Shown: positions 1 to 8,550 of the stretch, piece by piece
Layout of the letters: the number at the start of each line of letters is the position of its first letter
Numbering within the stretch: position 1 is the first letter of the stretch
Assembly (NCBI GenBank): GCA_937776645.1
Contig: CALMRI010000014.1
Coordinates: 25,247 to 89,246, forward strand
DNA: 64,000 bases
Reading direction: 5' to 3'
DNA from: an uncultured Alphaproteobacteria bacterium
GTDB lineage: Bacteria > Pseudomonadota > Alphaproteobacteria > Thalassobaculales > Thalassobaculaceae
The notes under the pieces: model-generated
The model's input: only the letters and a program-made list of their open reading frames with translations
Told to the model about the DNA's origin: nothing
Databases searched by the model: none
Position numbers and translations under genes: made by a program

Positions 1-376
1 AGGTCAGGCTGGCCACCGCGACGGATACATGGCGGACTGCGGTCATATAGCAGAATGACGATACTGCCGTGCAGATCGCCAACATCAGCAAGCGCGGCAG
101 ATGTCGGCGCTTGATCCGTGGCAGGTGACGATCGACCAACACCATCAAAAGCACGGCGGCGAAAGTGATGGTGAAGCGAAACACCTGCAGGGATAGAGCG
201 TCGATTCCACCATCGAACGCCACCTTGGCGAAGGTCGGTGCGGCGCCGAAGAACAGCGCCGTCACGCCGAGCAGGACGAAACCAGTCAACTCCCCTGCGG
301 GCTTTAGCGCGGGGCTCTTGAGGGGGTGCTCATCGGATGTGTTCGGTGACTGGACGTCACCGTGATCGGATGACAT
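1..376 (-). CDS. EamA/DMT family transporter, N-terminal part (runs off the window)
   Basis: The reverse strand gives a reading frame open from an ATG at 376 to the window edge, about 125 residues. A roughly 30-residue polar N-terminus is followed by the small hydrophobic helices typical of EamA carriers, including a GVTALFFGAAPTFAKVAF-type first helix and a YMTAVRHVSVAVASL segment that matches the family's helix 3-4 region. Such proteins export metabolites or amino acids across the inner membrane; the substrate cannot be told. The C-terminal half is outside the window, so integrity cannot be judged. Confidence 0.75.
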   Translation of the reverse strand, partial: MSSDHGDVQSPNTSDEHPLKSPALKPAGELTGFVLLGVTALFFGAAPTFAKVAFDGGIDALSLQVFRFTITFAAVLLMVLVDRHLPRIKRRHLPRLLMLAICTAVSSFCYMTAVRHVSVAVASLT

Positions 377-413
377 AGTCAGGCCTCTTTGGAACGGGCG
401 CAGGATCGGGTTG

Positions 414-773
414 ATGAGCGTCGGAACGCTTCTTTACACGTGGATGAATGGCCGGCAAGTCGGCACTGACTCCTTTGGTAATCGGTACTACGAGCACAAG
501 TCACGGACTCGGCGTGACGGTCGGCATCCACGTTGGGTGCTGTATAACGGTATGGTCGAGGCGTCGAAGGTGCCGGCGGAATGGCATGGTTGGCTCCATT
601 ACAGCGTCAACGACGTGCCGGGCGTTGATGATCCGCAGCGTTTTGAATGGCAAAAGGATCATCTGCCAAATCTTACCGGGACACGCTATGCCTACCGACC
701 CCCGGGCCATATCCTGCGTGGCGGCAAGCGTGACCACGCCACTGGTGATTACGAGCCCTGGACGCCTGCTTGA
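414..773 (+). CDS. NADH:ubiquinone oxidoreductase subunit NDUFA12 family protein
   Basis: About 119 residues with the hallmark GNRYYE near the N-terminus, RRWVLYNG-like and PAEWHGWLHY segments in the middle, and a basic, proline-rich C-terminus. This is the alphaproteobacterial homologue of the mitochondrial complex I accessory subunit NDUFA12, which sits at the matrix/cytoplasmic side of the membrane arm junction. The frame opens at a TTG at 411 directly followed by ATG at 414; the ATG is preferred. In alphaproteobacteria it commonly neighbours the mlaD/DUF2155/aat block, as here. Confidence 0.9.
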   Translation: MSVGTLLYTWMNGRQVGTDSFGNRYYEHKSRTRRDGRHPRWVLYNGMVEASKVPAEWHGWLHYSVNDVPGVDDPQRFEWQKDHLPNLTGTRYAYRPPGHILRGGKRDHATGDYEPWTPA

Positions 774-884
774 TCGACGCCCGCTTGAGCGATCTTGGCT
801 TTCCATCCCGGGCGTGACTTTCTCCCACGATCGATTGGGATGGTCAAATCGGCGGACCGGTCTCAGGACAAACGGACGGCAATC

Positions 885-1349
885 ATGCAACGCAATATGA
901 TCGAAACGCTGATGGGGGCCGTGGTCCTTGTGGTCGCGGCGATGTTCCTTGTGCTTGCCTATAGCGCAGCCAATCTGCGGGCCAGCACCGGATACGAGAT
1001 CAAGGCCCCGTTTAACAAGATCGGTGGGGTGAAGATTGGCAGCGATGTTCGGGTCAGCGGTATAAACGTCGGATCCGTCACCGACCTCACGCTTGATCCG
1101 CAGACGTTCCGGGCGATCGTCACCTTGACCTTGGACGATGCCTACCAATTCACTGAGGATACCACCGCCTCGATCGCCAGCGAGGGACTGCTGGGCGGCA
1201 ATTACATCGAGTTGGTTCCCGGTGGTTCTCCGGAAATGATCCGGCCAGGGGAAAGCATCGAATACACCCAGGACTCGGTGGACATCGTGCAATTGCTCGG
1301 CCGCTTCATCTTTTCCGTCGAAAAAGCCGGTGACGGCGGGACCAAGTAG
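885..1349 (+). CDS. mlaD: Outer-membrane lipid asymmetry protein MlaD (MCE domain)
   Basis: 154 residues from the ATG at 885. One N-terminal transmembrane anchor (ETLMGAVVLVVAAMFLVLAY) precedes a single MCE domain, with the conserved sequence FNKIGGVKIGSDVRVSGINVG and later GLLGGNYIELVPGG. MlaD forms the hexameric periplasmic ring of the MlaFEDB complex, which moves phospholipids between the membranes. The other mla genes are not in this window. The frame extends upstream to 795, but that extension lacks family features, so the start just before the helix was chosen. Confidence 0.9.
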   Translation: MQRNMIETLMGAVVLVVAAMFLVLAYSAANLRASTGYEIKAPFNKIGGVKIGSDVRVSGINVGSVTDLTLDPQTFRAIVTLTLDDAYQFTEDTTASIASEGLLGGNYIELVPGGSPEMIRPGESIEYTQDSVDIVQLLGRFIFSVEKAGDGGTK

Positions 1350-1355
1350 ACGTTG

Positions 1356-1871
1356 ATGAGGCGGCTCGATCGTCAACGCGGTTTGTCCGGCGGGCCCGCT
1401 TCCGCGATGGTTGCTTTTCCCATTGCCGAGTCTGTCCTGGTTGCGGCGGTTCGCGTTTTTCTGGCTGCTATTTTTCTGTTCCTGTTGCCCCAGCAGGCCG
1501 GCGCGCAAAGCGTTCTGCGACGGTCGGACCCGTGGTTGATCATGCCGATCGCCATTCTTCAGGGGCTCGACAAAATTACTGCGCGGGTCTCGGTCCTGGC
1601 GGTCGGGGTTGAGGATACCGGTCGTTACGGAACCCTGAGGATCACCGTTCGGGCTTGCCGAAAGCGGCCGCCGACGGAGCCGCCGGAGAGTGCGGCGTTC
1701 CTTGAAATTTCCGACCAGAAACCAGGTGAGCCGCCGGTGGCGTTGTTCTCGGGATGGATGTTCGCGTCGAGCCCGGCGCTGAACGCGCTTGAGCACCCGG
1801 TCTATGACGTTTGGCTGCTTGACTGCAAAAGCGACGAGACCAAGGCGCCGCCCTCGTCGGGTAAGGAATAG
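1356..1871 (+). CDS. DUF2155 domain-containing secreted protein
   Basis: 171 residues from the ATG at 1356 (a TTG directly precedes it). A hydrophobic N-terminal segment ending near PQQAGAQS looks like a signal peptide. The rest carries DUF2155 features: an LQGLDKITARV-like segment, a conserved cysteine in VRACRKRPPTEPPE, FSGWMFASSPALNALEHPVYDVW, then LLDC. The function of the family is unknown; it is probably periplasmic. It starts six bases after the mlaD stop, so the two are likely cotranscribed. Its 3' end overlaps the convergent aat gene by about 70 bases. Confidence 0.85.
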   Translation: MRRLDRQRGLSGGPASAMVAFPIAESVLVAAVRVFLAAIFLFLLPQQAGAQSVLRRSDPWLIMPIAILQGLDKITARVSVLAVGVEDTGRYGTLRITVRACRKRPPTEPPESAAFLEISDQKPGEPPVALFSGWMFASSPALNALEHPVYDVWLLDCKSDETKAPPSSGKE

Positions 1872-2458
1872 AAGGTCGCTGGCCGGCGTAATGCGTCTTC
1901 AAGCAACGTGTGGTAGGCGGCCCGCGATATTTCCTCGGCCCCAAACTGCCGCAGGTGATCGGTGATGAATTGGCAATCGAGCAAGCTGAACCCGCCGGCC
2001 CGCAACCGCGCCACCAGATGAACCATCGCGATTTTGCTGGCGTTGGTCACTCGGCTGAACATGCTTTCGCCGAAAAATGCGCCGCCAAGTGCGACCCCGT
2101 ATAGACCACCAACCAGCGCATCTCCCGACCAAACCTCGACACTGTGACACCGTCCTTGCGCCGCCAACTCCAGATAAAGTCGGCGAATTTGCGGGTTGAT
2201 CCAGGTATCCGGTCGGTCCCCGGTAACTTCCGCACAGCTGTCCAGGACGGCCTCGAAAGCGGTGTTGCAACGCACATCGAAGGCGCTCCGGCGCACTGCC
2301 TTGCGCAGGCTTCTGGAAATGTGAATGTGATCAAGAGAGATAACACCGCGTTTATCCGGATCAACGAAGAACATCCGCAGATCGTTTCGGCTCTCGGCCA
2401 TCGGAAAAACGCCGATCGCATAGGCCTGCAATAGCTGCTCCGGTTTTAGTTCGGTCAC
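1802..2458 (-). CDS. aat: Leucyl/phenylalanyl-tRNA--protein transferase
   Basis: 218 residues. The enzyme transfers Leu or Phe from aminoacyl-tRNA to proteins with N-terminal Arg or Lys, marking them for ClpAP degradation. It shows the usual N-terminus (LLQAYAIGVFPMAE), the FVDPDKRGVISLDHIHISRSLRK region, and conserved TWINPQIRRLYLELAAQG, GGLYGVALGGAFFGESMFS and LVARLRAGGFSLLDCQF blocks. The start is a GTG at 2458. It is the last gene of the aroQ-accB-accC-aat row, in the usual alphaproteobacterial order. Full length for the family. Confidence 0.95.
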   Translation of the reverse strand: MTELKPEQLLQAYAIGVFPMAESRNDLRMFFVDPDKRGVISLDHIHISRSLRKAVRRSAFDVRCNTAFEAVLDSCAEVTGDRPDTWINPQIRRLYLELAAQGRCHSVEVWSGDALVGGLYGVALGGAFFGESMFSRVTNASKIAMVHLVARLRAGGFSLLDCQFITDHLRQFGAEEISRAAYHTLLEDALRRPATFYSLPDEGGALVSSLLQSSSQTS

Positions 2459-2516
2459 TCTGGATAGTCTCTCCGGCGGTCGATCGTCTGTGTTGGGATG
2501 TCAAGCGGGGGCTTGG

Positions 2517-3857
2517 TCAGCGCGTGAGAAACACGTTTTCTAGCCAGTGGATATCGTAGTCACCGTTGATGAAGTCCGGCACTTTCGTCAGTTGCTGGTG
2601 CAGCGGGACCGTGGTGTCAATACCGCCGATGACGAATTCGTCGAGCGCCCGTCGCAGTCGCAGCAGGCATTCATTTCGGTTTGTCCCGTGCACCACCAGC
2701 TTGGCGACCAGGCTGTCATAATATGGCGGCACCTCATATCCGGCATAGAGCGCCGAGTCGACGCGGACGCCGAGCCCCCCCGGCGCGTGGTAATCCGTGA
2801 TGCGTCCGGGTGAGGGGCGGAACGAGACCGGATCCTCGGCGTTGACCCGGCACTCGATCGAATGGCCGTTGAAGACTATGTCGGCTTGCAAGAAGCCGAT
2901 CGGCGCCCCCGAGGCGACCTGGATCTGCTCGCGCACCAAATCGATGCCGGTGACCATTTCTGTAATCGGGTGCTCGACCTGCAATCGGGTGTTCATCTCA
3001 ATGAAGAAAAACGCGCCGTCCTCATAGAGGAATTCGATGGTTCCCAGGCTCTCATAGCCGAGCCTGCGCATGGCGCTCGCGGCGATCTCAGCGATTTCCT
3101 CGCGTGCCGCGGCATTCAGCGCCGGGGAGGGGGTTTCTTCCAGTATTTTCTGATGCCGGCGTTGCAATGAGCAATCGCGTTCGCCGAGATGTACGACATT
3201 GCCGTGGCTATCACCCAGGATCTGCACTTCGATATGACGCGGGCGGCCGAGATAGCGCTCAATATAGACCTCACCCGACCCAAACGCCGCCTCGGCCTCC
3301 GATTGCGCCATCGAGATCGCTTGTCCCAGCTCGTCTATCGAAAGCGCGATCTTCATGCCGCGCCCGCCACCGCCGGCGGATGCCTTGATTAGCACCGGAA
3401 AACCAATCTCCTGAGCTATTCCCATCGCGTCCTCGGCCGAGGAAACAGCGCCGGCCGACCCGGGGACGCAGGGGATGCCAAGTTCAATCGCCGCGCGTTT
3501 GGCCGCGATTTTGTCGCCCATTGTACGGATATGCTCGGGTCTGGGGCCGATAAAGGTGAAGCCGTGTGCCGCGACGATTTCGGCGAAGTCTGCATTCTCG
3601 GACAAAAAGCCGACACCCGGATGGATTGCGTCGGCGCCGGTGATCATCGCGGCGGAAAGGATCGCGGGGACATTCAGATAACTGTCGCGCGACGCCGGAG
3701 GGCCGATGCACACGCTTTCATCCGCGAGCCTGACATGCATGGCGCCGGCATCTGCCGTCGAGTGAACCGCGACCGTCTTGATCCCCATCTCGCGGCAGGC
3801 GCGATGAATCCTGAGCGCGATATCGCCGCGATTTGCGATCAGGATCTTTTCGAACAT
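2517..3857 (-). CDS. accC: Acetyl-CoA carboxylase, biotin carboxylase subunit
   Basis: 446 residues, full length. It carboxylates the biotin on AccB with ATP and bicarbonate, the first step of fatty acid synthesis. The N-terminal domain starts FEKILIANRGDIALRI. The ATP-grasp glycine-rich loop (KASAGGGGRGMKIA) lies near residue 160, and the catalytic EMNTRLQVEHPITE block near 290. The C-terminal domain contains GHSIECRVNAEDP. It lies about 60 bases after accB and upstream of aat, consistent with one operon. Confidence 0.97.
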   Translation of the reverse strand: MFEKILIANRGDIALRIHRACREMGIKTVAVHSTADAGAMHVRLADESVCIGPPASRDSYLNVPAILSAAMITGADAIHPGVGFLSENADFAEIVAAHGFTFIGPRPEHIRTMGDKIAAKRAAIELGIPCVPGSAGAVSSAEDAMGIAQEIGFPVLIKASAGGGGRGMKIALSIDELGQAISMAQSEAEAAFGSGEVYIERYLGRPRHIEVQILGDSHGNVVHLGERDCSLQRRHQKILEETPSPALNAAAREEIAEIAASAMRRLGYESLGTIEFLYEDGAFFFIEMNTRLQVEHPITEMVTGIDLVREQIQVASGAPIGFLQADIVFNGHSIECRVNAEDPVSFRPSPGRITDYHAPGGLGVRVDSALYAGYEVPPYYDSLVAKLVVHGTNRNECLLRLRRALDEFVIGGIDTTVPLHQQLTKVPDFINGDYDIHWLENVFLTR

Positions 3858-3918
3858 ACCTAGCTGACCATTCGAGTGGCAAGGACCCAGAAACCGCCCG
3901 ACGCTGCTGAGACGGCGC

Positions 3919-4353
3919 TCATTCGATTACCATAAGGACCTGGCCGAACTCGGTGGGTTGGCCACTGGTGACCGTGATTTCCTTGATCATTCCCGACCGG
4001 TGCGCCGGGATCGCGTTCATCACCTTCATCGCCTCGATGATCATCACGGTGTCGCCTTCGACAACACTGGACCCAACCGATACGAAAGGCGGGGATTGTG
4101 GGTCCGGCGCCAGATAGGCCGTCCCGACCATTGGTGATTTCAATGCGCCGGCATGGTCGACGGCGGGCCCCGCCTCGGCGATGGCCTGGGTGGCTGGCGG
4201 TGCTGGCGGTGCAGCAAGGGTGGTTACCGCCGCCGCAGGGCGGGCGACACGGATTCTCCAGGTGTCGGTCGCGTATTCGATCTCGCCAAGGCCGGTTTCC
4301 TCGAGCAATTTGGCGAGTTTATGGACCAACTGACTGTCAACGTCTTGAGCCAC
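3919..4353 (-). CDS. accB: Acetyl-CoA carboxylase, biotin carboxyl carrier protein
   Basis: 144 residues. A helical N-terminal region is joined by an Ala/Pro-rich linker (about residues 40-65) to a biotinyl domain. The biotin attachment lysine is K110 in EAMKVMNAI; the motif reads AMKV rather than the common AMKM. The start is a GTG at 4353, supported by an AAGGAGG ribosome-binding site a few bases upstream. It lies between aroQ and accC, 24 bases after the aroQ stop, in the order typical for the group. Confidence 0.96.
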   Translation of the reverse strand: MAQDVDSQLVHKLAKLLEETGLGEIEYATDTWRIRVARPAAAVTTLAAPPAPPATQAIAEAGPAVDHAGALKSPMVGTAYLAPDPQSPPFVSVGSSVVEGDTVMIIEAMKVMNAIPAHRSGMIKEITVTSGQPTEFGQVLMVIE

Positions 4354-4377
4354 CTTGAGCCTCCTTAAGCGGGTTGG

Positions 4378-4827
4378 TCAGGCAGCGTCGATGACCCGGG
4401 CCATCGCGTCCACGGCCAGCACATAGCCGTGTGATCCGAATCCGCAGATGATACCACGGGCCGTTGCCGACACGTAGGACCGATGCCGAAAATCCTCACG
4501 GGTGTGCGGGTTCGACAAGTGCAACTCAATCACCGGAAGTTCGGTCAACCGTAAGGCATCCAGAATTGCCACCGAAGTATGCGTATAACCGGCTGGATTG
4601 ATGATGATGCCGGCCGCCGCGCCGCGCGCGCTTTGGATCATCGTAACTAATTCACCCTCGAAATTCGATTGCCGAAAATCGATCGCCACACCAAGGATGG
4701 CGGCCCGTTCATTACACATGGCTTCGACATCGGCCAGTGACTCGTGCCCATATATGTGAGGCTCGCGGGTCCCGAGCATGTTCAGGTTCGGGCCGTTGAC
4801 GATCATAATTTCAGGTTGGTCGGTCAC
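4378..4827 (-). CDS. aroQ: Type II 3-dehydroquinate dehydratase
   Basis: 149 residues. It converts 3-dehydroquinate to 3-dehydroshikimate in the shikimate pathway. The signature [17 protein letters not shown] is at residues 11-27, with the catalytic tyrosine at Y26. [18 protein letters not shown] follows near residue 75, and the [16 protein letters not shown] segment carries the catalytic histidine. The start is GTG at 4827; an internal ATG at 4806 is less likely because the family usually has a few residues before the motif. First gene of the accB-accC row. Confidence 0.95.
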   Translation of the reverse strand: MTDQPEIMIVNGPNLNMLGTREPHIYGHESLADVEAMCNERAAILGVAIDFRQSNFEGELVTMIQSARGAAAGIIINPAGYTHTSVAILDALRLTELPVIELHLSNPHTREDFRHRSYVSATARGIICGFGSHGYVLAVDAMARVIDAA

Positions 4828-5191
4828 GGGCGGTCCCTCGCTTGGCTATGCATCTGTCGATTATATCACGCCCTCGGGGCGGCGCAACGAGAGGTGAAAC
4901 GGAACAAAATTCCAAAGCATTGCGCGGTTTTTCAAGACGATTTTCGTCGATTTCGTGTGGCGATTATCCCGAATCGCACCACCGATATTGGCCAGGACAG
5001 CAATATTGGTCCAAGGCGGACGCCAAGGTCATTAAGGCGGAGGGGACTTAGTCTTAAATCCTACCGCTGAGCGACCTTAAAGTCCGAGTCAAACTAGAAT
5101 TGTGTATTGTGTGGAGATTCGCTAATGTTAAGTTAGACACGCCTGCGTGCAGCGGTCGTCGTTGTGCGGACGCGTGGATGGGAGGACGATA
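4828..5191. other. Divergent intergenic region between aroQ and the TRAP binding-protein gene
   Basis: 364 bases with no supportable gene. It must hold the promoters for the aroQ-accBC-aat operon (leftward) and for the binding-protein gene (rightward). Two direct copies of an ATATTGG-type sequence followed by CCA (4985-4994 and 5003-5013) are spaced about 18 bases apart and could be operator half-sites; this is speculative. The 3' part is AT-rich. A strong GGAGG ribosome-binding site at 5181-5185 serves the downstream gene. Confidence 0.5.
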
Positions 5192-6268
5192 ATGAAGTCA
5201 GTAACAGCTTTCAAAACATTGGCCATTGGCACAGTCGTTGGCGCAGTGGCGTTTGCCGCTGCCGGCGATGCGATTGCGGCGAAAAAAGTTAAATGGAAGA
5301 TGCAGAGCGCTTGGGGCACCCAGGTGCCTAACGCCGGTGAGTCCGGGGTGCGTTTTGTTAACAGTGTCAACACGATGTCCGCTGGTAAGTTCACCATCAA
5401 ATTTTTCGATCCAGGCGCGTTGGTTCCGGCTCTCGAGACGTTTGACGCGGCTTCTAAGGGCTCGATCGAGTCGGCTTGGACCACGCCTGGCTACCATGCC
5501 GGTCGGTATCCGGGTCTGTCGTTCATGACGACGGTGCCTTTCGGCCCAGCGATTTCCGAGTTTATGGCCTGGAAGTGGTTTGGCGGCGGAAACGCGATCC
5601 GGGATCGGGTCTATGCCAAGCATGACCTTTATGCGGTCGACGCCTTCTCGCATGGTGCCGAGACCTCGGGTTGGTTCAAAGAGCCAATTACCGATCTTAA
5701 GCAGCTCAAAGGCATGAAGATGCGTTTCTTCGGCCTGGGCGCCAAGGTCATGTCGAAGATCGGCGTGTCCACTCAGCTGCTCGCCGGTGCCGACATTTAT
5801 CCGGCCCTGGAGCGTGGTGTGATCGACGCGACTGAGTATTCGATGCCCACTAACGACATCAAATACGGCTTCTATCAGATTGCCAAGAACAACTACTTCC
5901 CAGGTTGGCATCAGCAGTCTTCGGTGTCGGAATTCCTGATGAACAAGACTAAGTTCGAGGGGCTTGACGCGGCTTATCAAGAGATGATCCGCAGCGCGAC
6001 CTACACGCAGGTCATTTATACCCACGCTAAGGCTGACTCAGAGCAGTTTGGGGCGATGCAGACCATGCAGGATAAGCATGGCGTGAAGATCCATCGCTGG
6101 AAAGACTCTCAGCTGGCCGTGTTTGAGAAGGCTTGGCTTGAGGTCGTTGCCGAGAATTCGGCCACCGACCCTCTGTTCAAGGAATTCGCGGACAGCTACT
6201 ACGCTTTCCGTGCCGGGTTCAAGATCTGGGGTGATGCCCAGTCTATGAAGCTGACCTACCTGGACTGA
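5192..6268 (+). CDS. TRAP transporter solute-binding protein (DctP family)
   Basis: 358 residues from the ATG at 5192, chosen because GGAGG precedes it and a clean signal peptide follows (cleavage near GDAIAA/KK). The periplasmic DctP fold shows KQLKGMKMRFFGLGAKVMSK, holding the conserved substrate-carboxylate arginine region, and YPALERGVIDATEYSMPTND. The family captures organic acids and similar anions for DctQM permeases. No dctQ or dctM gene is adjacent, so this is an orphan in the window. The gene is monocistronic, with a strong terminator 50 bases downstream. Confidence 0.9.
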   Translation: MKSVTAFKTLAIGTVVGAVAFAAAGDAIAAKKVKWKMQSAWGTQVPNAGESGVRFVNSVNTMSAGKFTIKFFDPGALVPALETFDAASKGSIESAWTTPGYHAGRYPGLSFMTTVPFGPAISEFMAWKWFGGGNAIRDRVYAKHDLYAVDAFSHGAETSGWFKEPITDLKQLKGMKMRFFGLGAKVMSKIGVSTQLLAGADIYPALERGVIDATEYSMPTNDIKYGFYQIAKNNYFPGWHQQSSVSEFLMNKTKFEGLDAAYQEMIRSATYTQVIYTHAKADSEQFGAMQTMQDKHGVKIHRWKDSQLAVFEKAWLEVVAENSATDPLFKEFADSYYAFRAGFKIWGDAQSMKLTYLD

Positions 6269-6318
6269 TTGTCTAGCGTAAATTGATTTTTTGCTTTCGG
6301 GCGGGAGATTACGGTTGA

Positions 6319-6345
6319 GCCGGGGCCCTTGGGTCCCGGCTTTTT
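6319..6345 (+). terminator. Rho-independent terminator after the TRAP binding-protein gene
   Basis: A nine-base-pair GC-rich stem (GCCGGGGCC pairing with GGTCCCGGC, one G-T wobble) closes a CTTG loop and is followed at once by TTTTTC. It lies about 50 bases after the stop codon and ends the monocistronic transcript. It is the clearest intrinsic terminator in the window. Confidence 0.88.
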
Positions 6346-6373
6346 CGTTATGCTTTCGACGGCGAATCGGGCT

Positions 6374-6760
6374 TTAGGCCAGCACCGCCATGAAATCACA
6401 GGTGACCTTCGATGGCCCGTCGCCAACCAGCGCAAGGGTATGGCGCGCGGGTCGTGAGTCCGGGTCGGGGAACATGTGCTCCCATTGACCGTTAAGCGCC
6501 GCGCGGCCGGTCGCCGGGTCGTGCATCCAGAAATTTACCTTGACAACATTGTCCGGCGTGCCGCCGGCCGCGGCGACCGCAGTCGCGATGTGGGTGAAGA
6601 TATTGGCGATCTGTTGGTCGAGATCGTCCGGCATACCGCTTCCGTCCGGCGCCCGGCCACTGATGATGCTGGACATAAGAATATTACCGACCCGGCTGGC
6701 ATTGGGGATCGGGTTGGCGTGGCTATAGCCATCGAAATTGATGCTCTTGCTCTTGACCAT
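6374..6760 (-). CDS. RidA family protein (enamine/imine deaminase type)
   Basis: 128 residues from the ATG at 6760. The frame also opens at a TTG at 6781 that overlaps the preceding stop. Family features are HANPIPNASRVGNILMSS near the N-terminus, VAAAGGTPDNVVKVNFWM in the middle, and a C-terminal RPARHTLAL stretch with the arginine that contacts the substrate carboxylate. RidA proteins hydrolyse reactive enamines and imines made by PLP enzymes; divergent members act in catabolic pathways. It follows the VOC fragment and faces the TRAP gene. Confidence 0.85.
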   Translation of the reverse strand: MVKSKSINFDGYSHANPIPNASRVGNILMSSIISGRAPDGSGMPDDLDQQIANIFTHIATAVAAAGGTPDNVVKVNFWMHDPATGRAALNGQWEHMFPDPDSRPARHTLALVGDGPSKVTCDFMAVLA

Positions 6761-6777
6761 GGCTTCGTTCCCTTCCG

Positions 6778-7132
6778 TCAATCCGAAGCAGCGCTGGTGA
6801 AGACCGGCACGTCCTCTTGGTCGTCTTCCAGGACGCCGGATTCTTCCGTCGGTATCGGCTTGACGTAGTTGGGGGCGGCCTGGATATCACCGCCCCAGGT
6901 GTTGTATGGCAACTCGTGCAGCAGTTCGACGCCATAACCATTCGGGTCATGGATATACAGACTGTGGGTCATTCCGTGGTCGACCTGACGATCGAATGCA
7001 ACGCCCTGCTCCTGGTGATAGGCAAGTTGGCGCAGCCAGGAGGCCCGATCCGGAAACGCTATCGCCACGTGGTTAATTGCGTATCGCTCATTTGGCCCTC
7101 CCGTTAGACATTGATGTCGTGCCCGAAACTAT
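6778..7132 (-). pseudogene. C-terminal half of a VOC-family (glyoxalase/dioxygenase fold) protein
   Basis: The frame is open from a TAG at about 7133 down to the stop at 6778, with conserved VOC sequence from NHVAIAFPDRASWLRQL onward. The DHGMTHSLYIHDPNGYGVEL block is the second metal-binding half of the fold. The first beta-alpha-beta module is absent, and no ATG fits (only a GTG at 7068, inside the domain). An intact relative at 61742-62185 shows what is missing. A non-standard start or a cut-down functional module cannot be excluded, but a truncated relic is more likely. Confidence 0.6.
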
Positions 7133-7308
7133 GGGTGCGAAACATCCCGCCGCCAGCCTAAACGCTATCAGCCGGGGGATGAAAACCACAAGGAAGATCA
7201 TGGACGCATTGACCCGGAGAGTTGAATTGGTCGGGATATGTCAGCATTCTCACTCTCCCGCAGATGAACGGTTGGTCGATGCCAATCAGTCCACAGGAGT
7301 TCGCGCCG

Positions 7309-8547
7309 ATGTTTGGTGATTTCTACGATGATCTTGAGACCCGAAGCGCCGAACAACGCGCCAACGCCATAGCCGTGGCCCTGCCGAAGCAGATTGCCCA
7401 CGCGAAAGCGAATTCACCGGCTTTTACCGCCGCCCTGGGAGATATCGATCCCGATGCCATCACCTCTGCCGAAGCGCTTGCCGCATTGCCGGTGATCCGG
7501 AAATCTGCGTTGATCGACCTGCAATCCGCAACACCGCCGTTTGGTGGTTTGGGAGCGGTTGCGCCCGGCGCCCTGGCCCGGATTTATATGTCACCAGGAC
7601 CAATTTTCGAGGGAGAAGGCCGGCAGGACGATCCCTGGCGTTTTGCCCGGTCGGCCCACGCTGCTGGGTTTCGCGCCGGCGACATCGTCCACAACACTTT
7701 CTCATACCATCTGACACCCGCCGGAATGATGGTGGACACGGCCTGCCGACAGATCGGCTGTGCGGTTTTCCCCGGCGGCGTAGGCAATACTGAAATGCAG
7801 GTCCAGGCGATTGGCCATCTGCGCCCCACCCGCTATGCCGGGACGCCGAGTTTCCTGAAGATCATCCTGGAAAAAGCCGCCGAAATGGGCGTCGATACCG
7901 CCAGTCTCGCAAGCGGATTGGTAAGCGGCGAGGCGCTGCCGCCAAGCCTGCGGGCTGAACTTTTCGAACTCGGATGCAATGTCCTGCAATGCTATGGTAC
8001 CGCCGATTTGGGGCTGGTAGCCTATGAGTCCGAGGCCATCGAGGGCATGATCATCGATGAGGGCGTGATCGTCGAGATCGTCCGTCCTGGTACCGACGAT
8101 CCAGTGGCCGATGGCGAGGTTGGTGAGGTCGTGGTTACCACCTTTAACCCGAGCTACCCGCTGATCCGCTTCGGCACCGGCGACATGTCGGCGATCATGG
8201 AGGGCGCCAGTCCCTGCGGACGTACTAATTCGCGGATCAAGGGCTGGATGGGGCGGGCCGATCAGACCACCAAGGTGAAGGGGATGTTCGTTCACCCCGG
8301 GCAGGTCGCCGAGGTGGTCAAACGCCATCCGGAGATCGCCAAGGCCCGTCTGGTGGTGACCGGTCGCACCGGCCAGGATGTGATGACCTTGTATGTCGAG
8401 GTGGCGGGCGCAGGCGAGGGGCTGGACGATGCGGTGAAGCAATCGATTCAGGCGGTGACCAAGCTGCGCGGTGAGGTGGTCTTCGCCGCGTCGGGCGCAC
8501 TAGCCAATGACGGCAAGGTGATCGAGGATGCACGCAGCTACGAATAA
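7309..8547 (+). CDS. Phenylacetate--CoA ligase family protein (AMP-binding enzyme)
   Basis: 412 residues from the ATG at 7309, which has an AGGAG site nine bases upstream; earlier in-frame starts exist at 7222 and 7279. The middle holds YAGTPSFLKIILEKA and SGEALPPSLRAELFELGC, followed by the adenylate-binding QCYGTADLGL motif. Further on are YPLIRFGTGDMSAI and a C-terminal VKGMFVHPGQVAEV lid segment. The fold matches PaaK-type ligases, which activate aryl or small carboxylic acids to CoA thioesters in the cytoplasm. The true acid is unknown. The nearby UbiD-type decarboxylase suggests an aromatic or unsaturated acid route. Confidence 0.85.
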   Translation: MFGDFYDDLETRSAEQRANAIAVALPKQIAHAKANSPAFTAALGDIDPDAITSAEALAALPVIRKSALIDLQSATPPFGGLGAVAPGALARIYMSPGPIFEGEGRQDDPWRFARSAHAAGFRAGDIVHNTFSYHLTPAGMMVDTACRQIGCAVFPGGVGNTEMQVQAIGHLRPTRYAGTPSFLKIILEKAAEMGVDTASLASGLVSGEALPPSLRAELFELGCNVLQCYGTADLGLVAYESEAIEGMIIDEGVIVEIVRPGTDDPVADGEVGEVVVTTFNPSYPLIRFGTGDMSAIMEGASPCGRTNSRIKGWMGRADQTTKVKGMFVHPGQVAEVVKRHPEIAKARLVVTGRTGQDVMTLYVEVAGAGEGLDDAVKQSIQAVTKLRGEVVFAASGALANDGKVIEDARSYE

Positions 8548-8550
8548 GGC

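Noticed and set aside
501..1796. A 431-codon reverse-strand open frame
   Set aside because: It lies opposite NDUFA12, mlaD and the DUF2155 gene, is arginine-rich without domain sequence, and is explained by GC-rich third positions.
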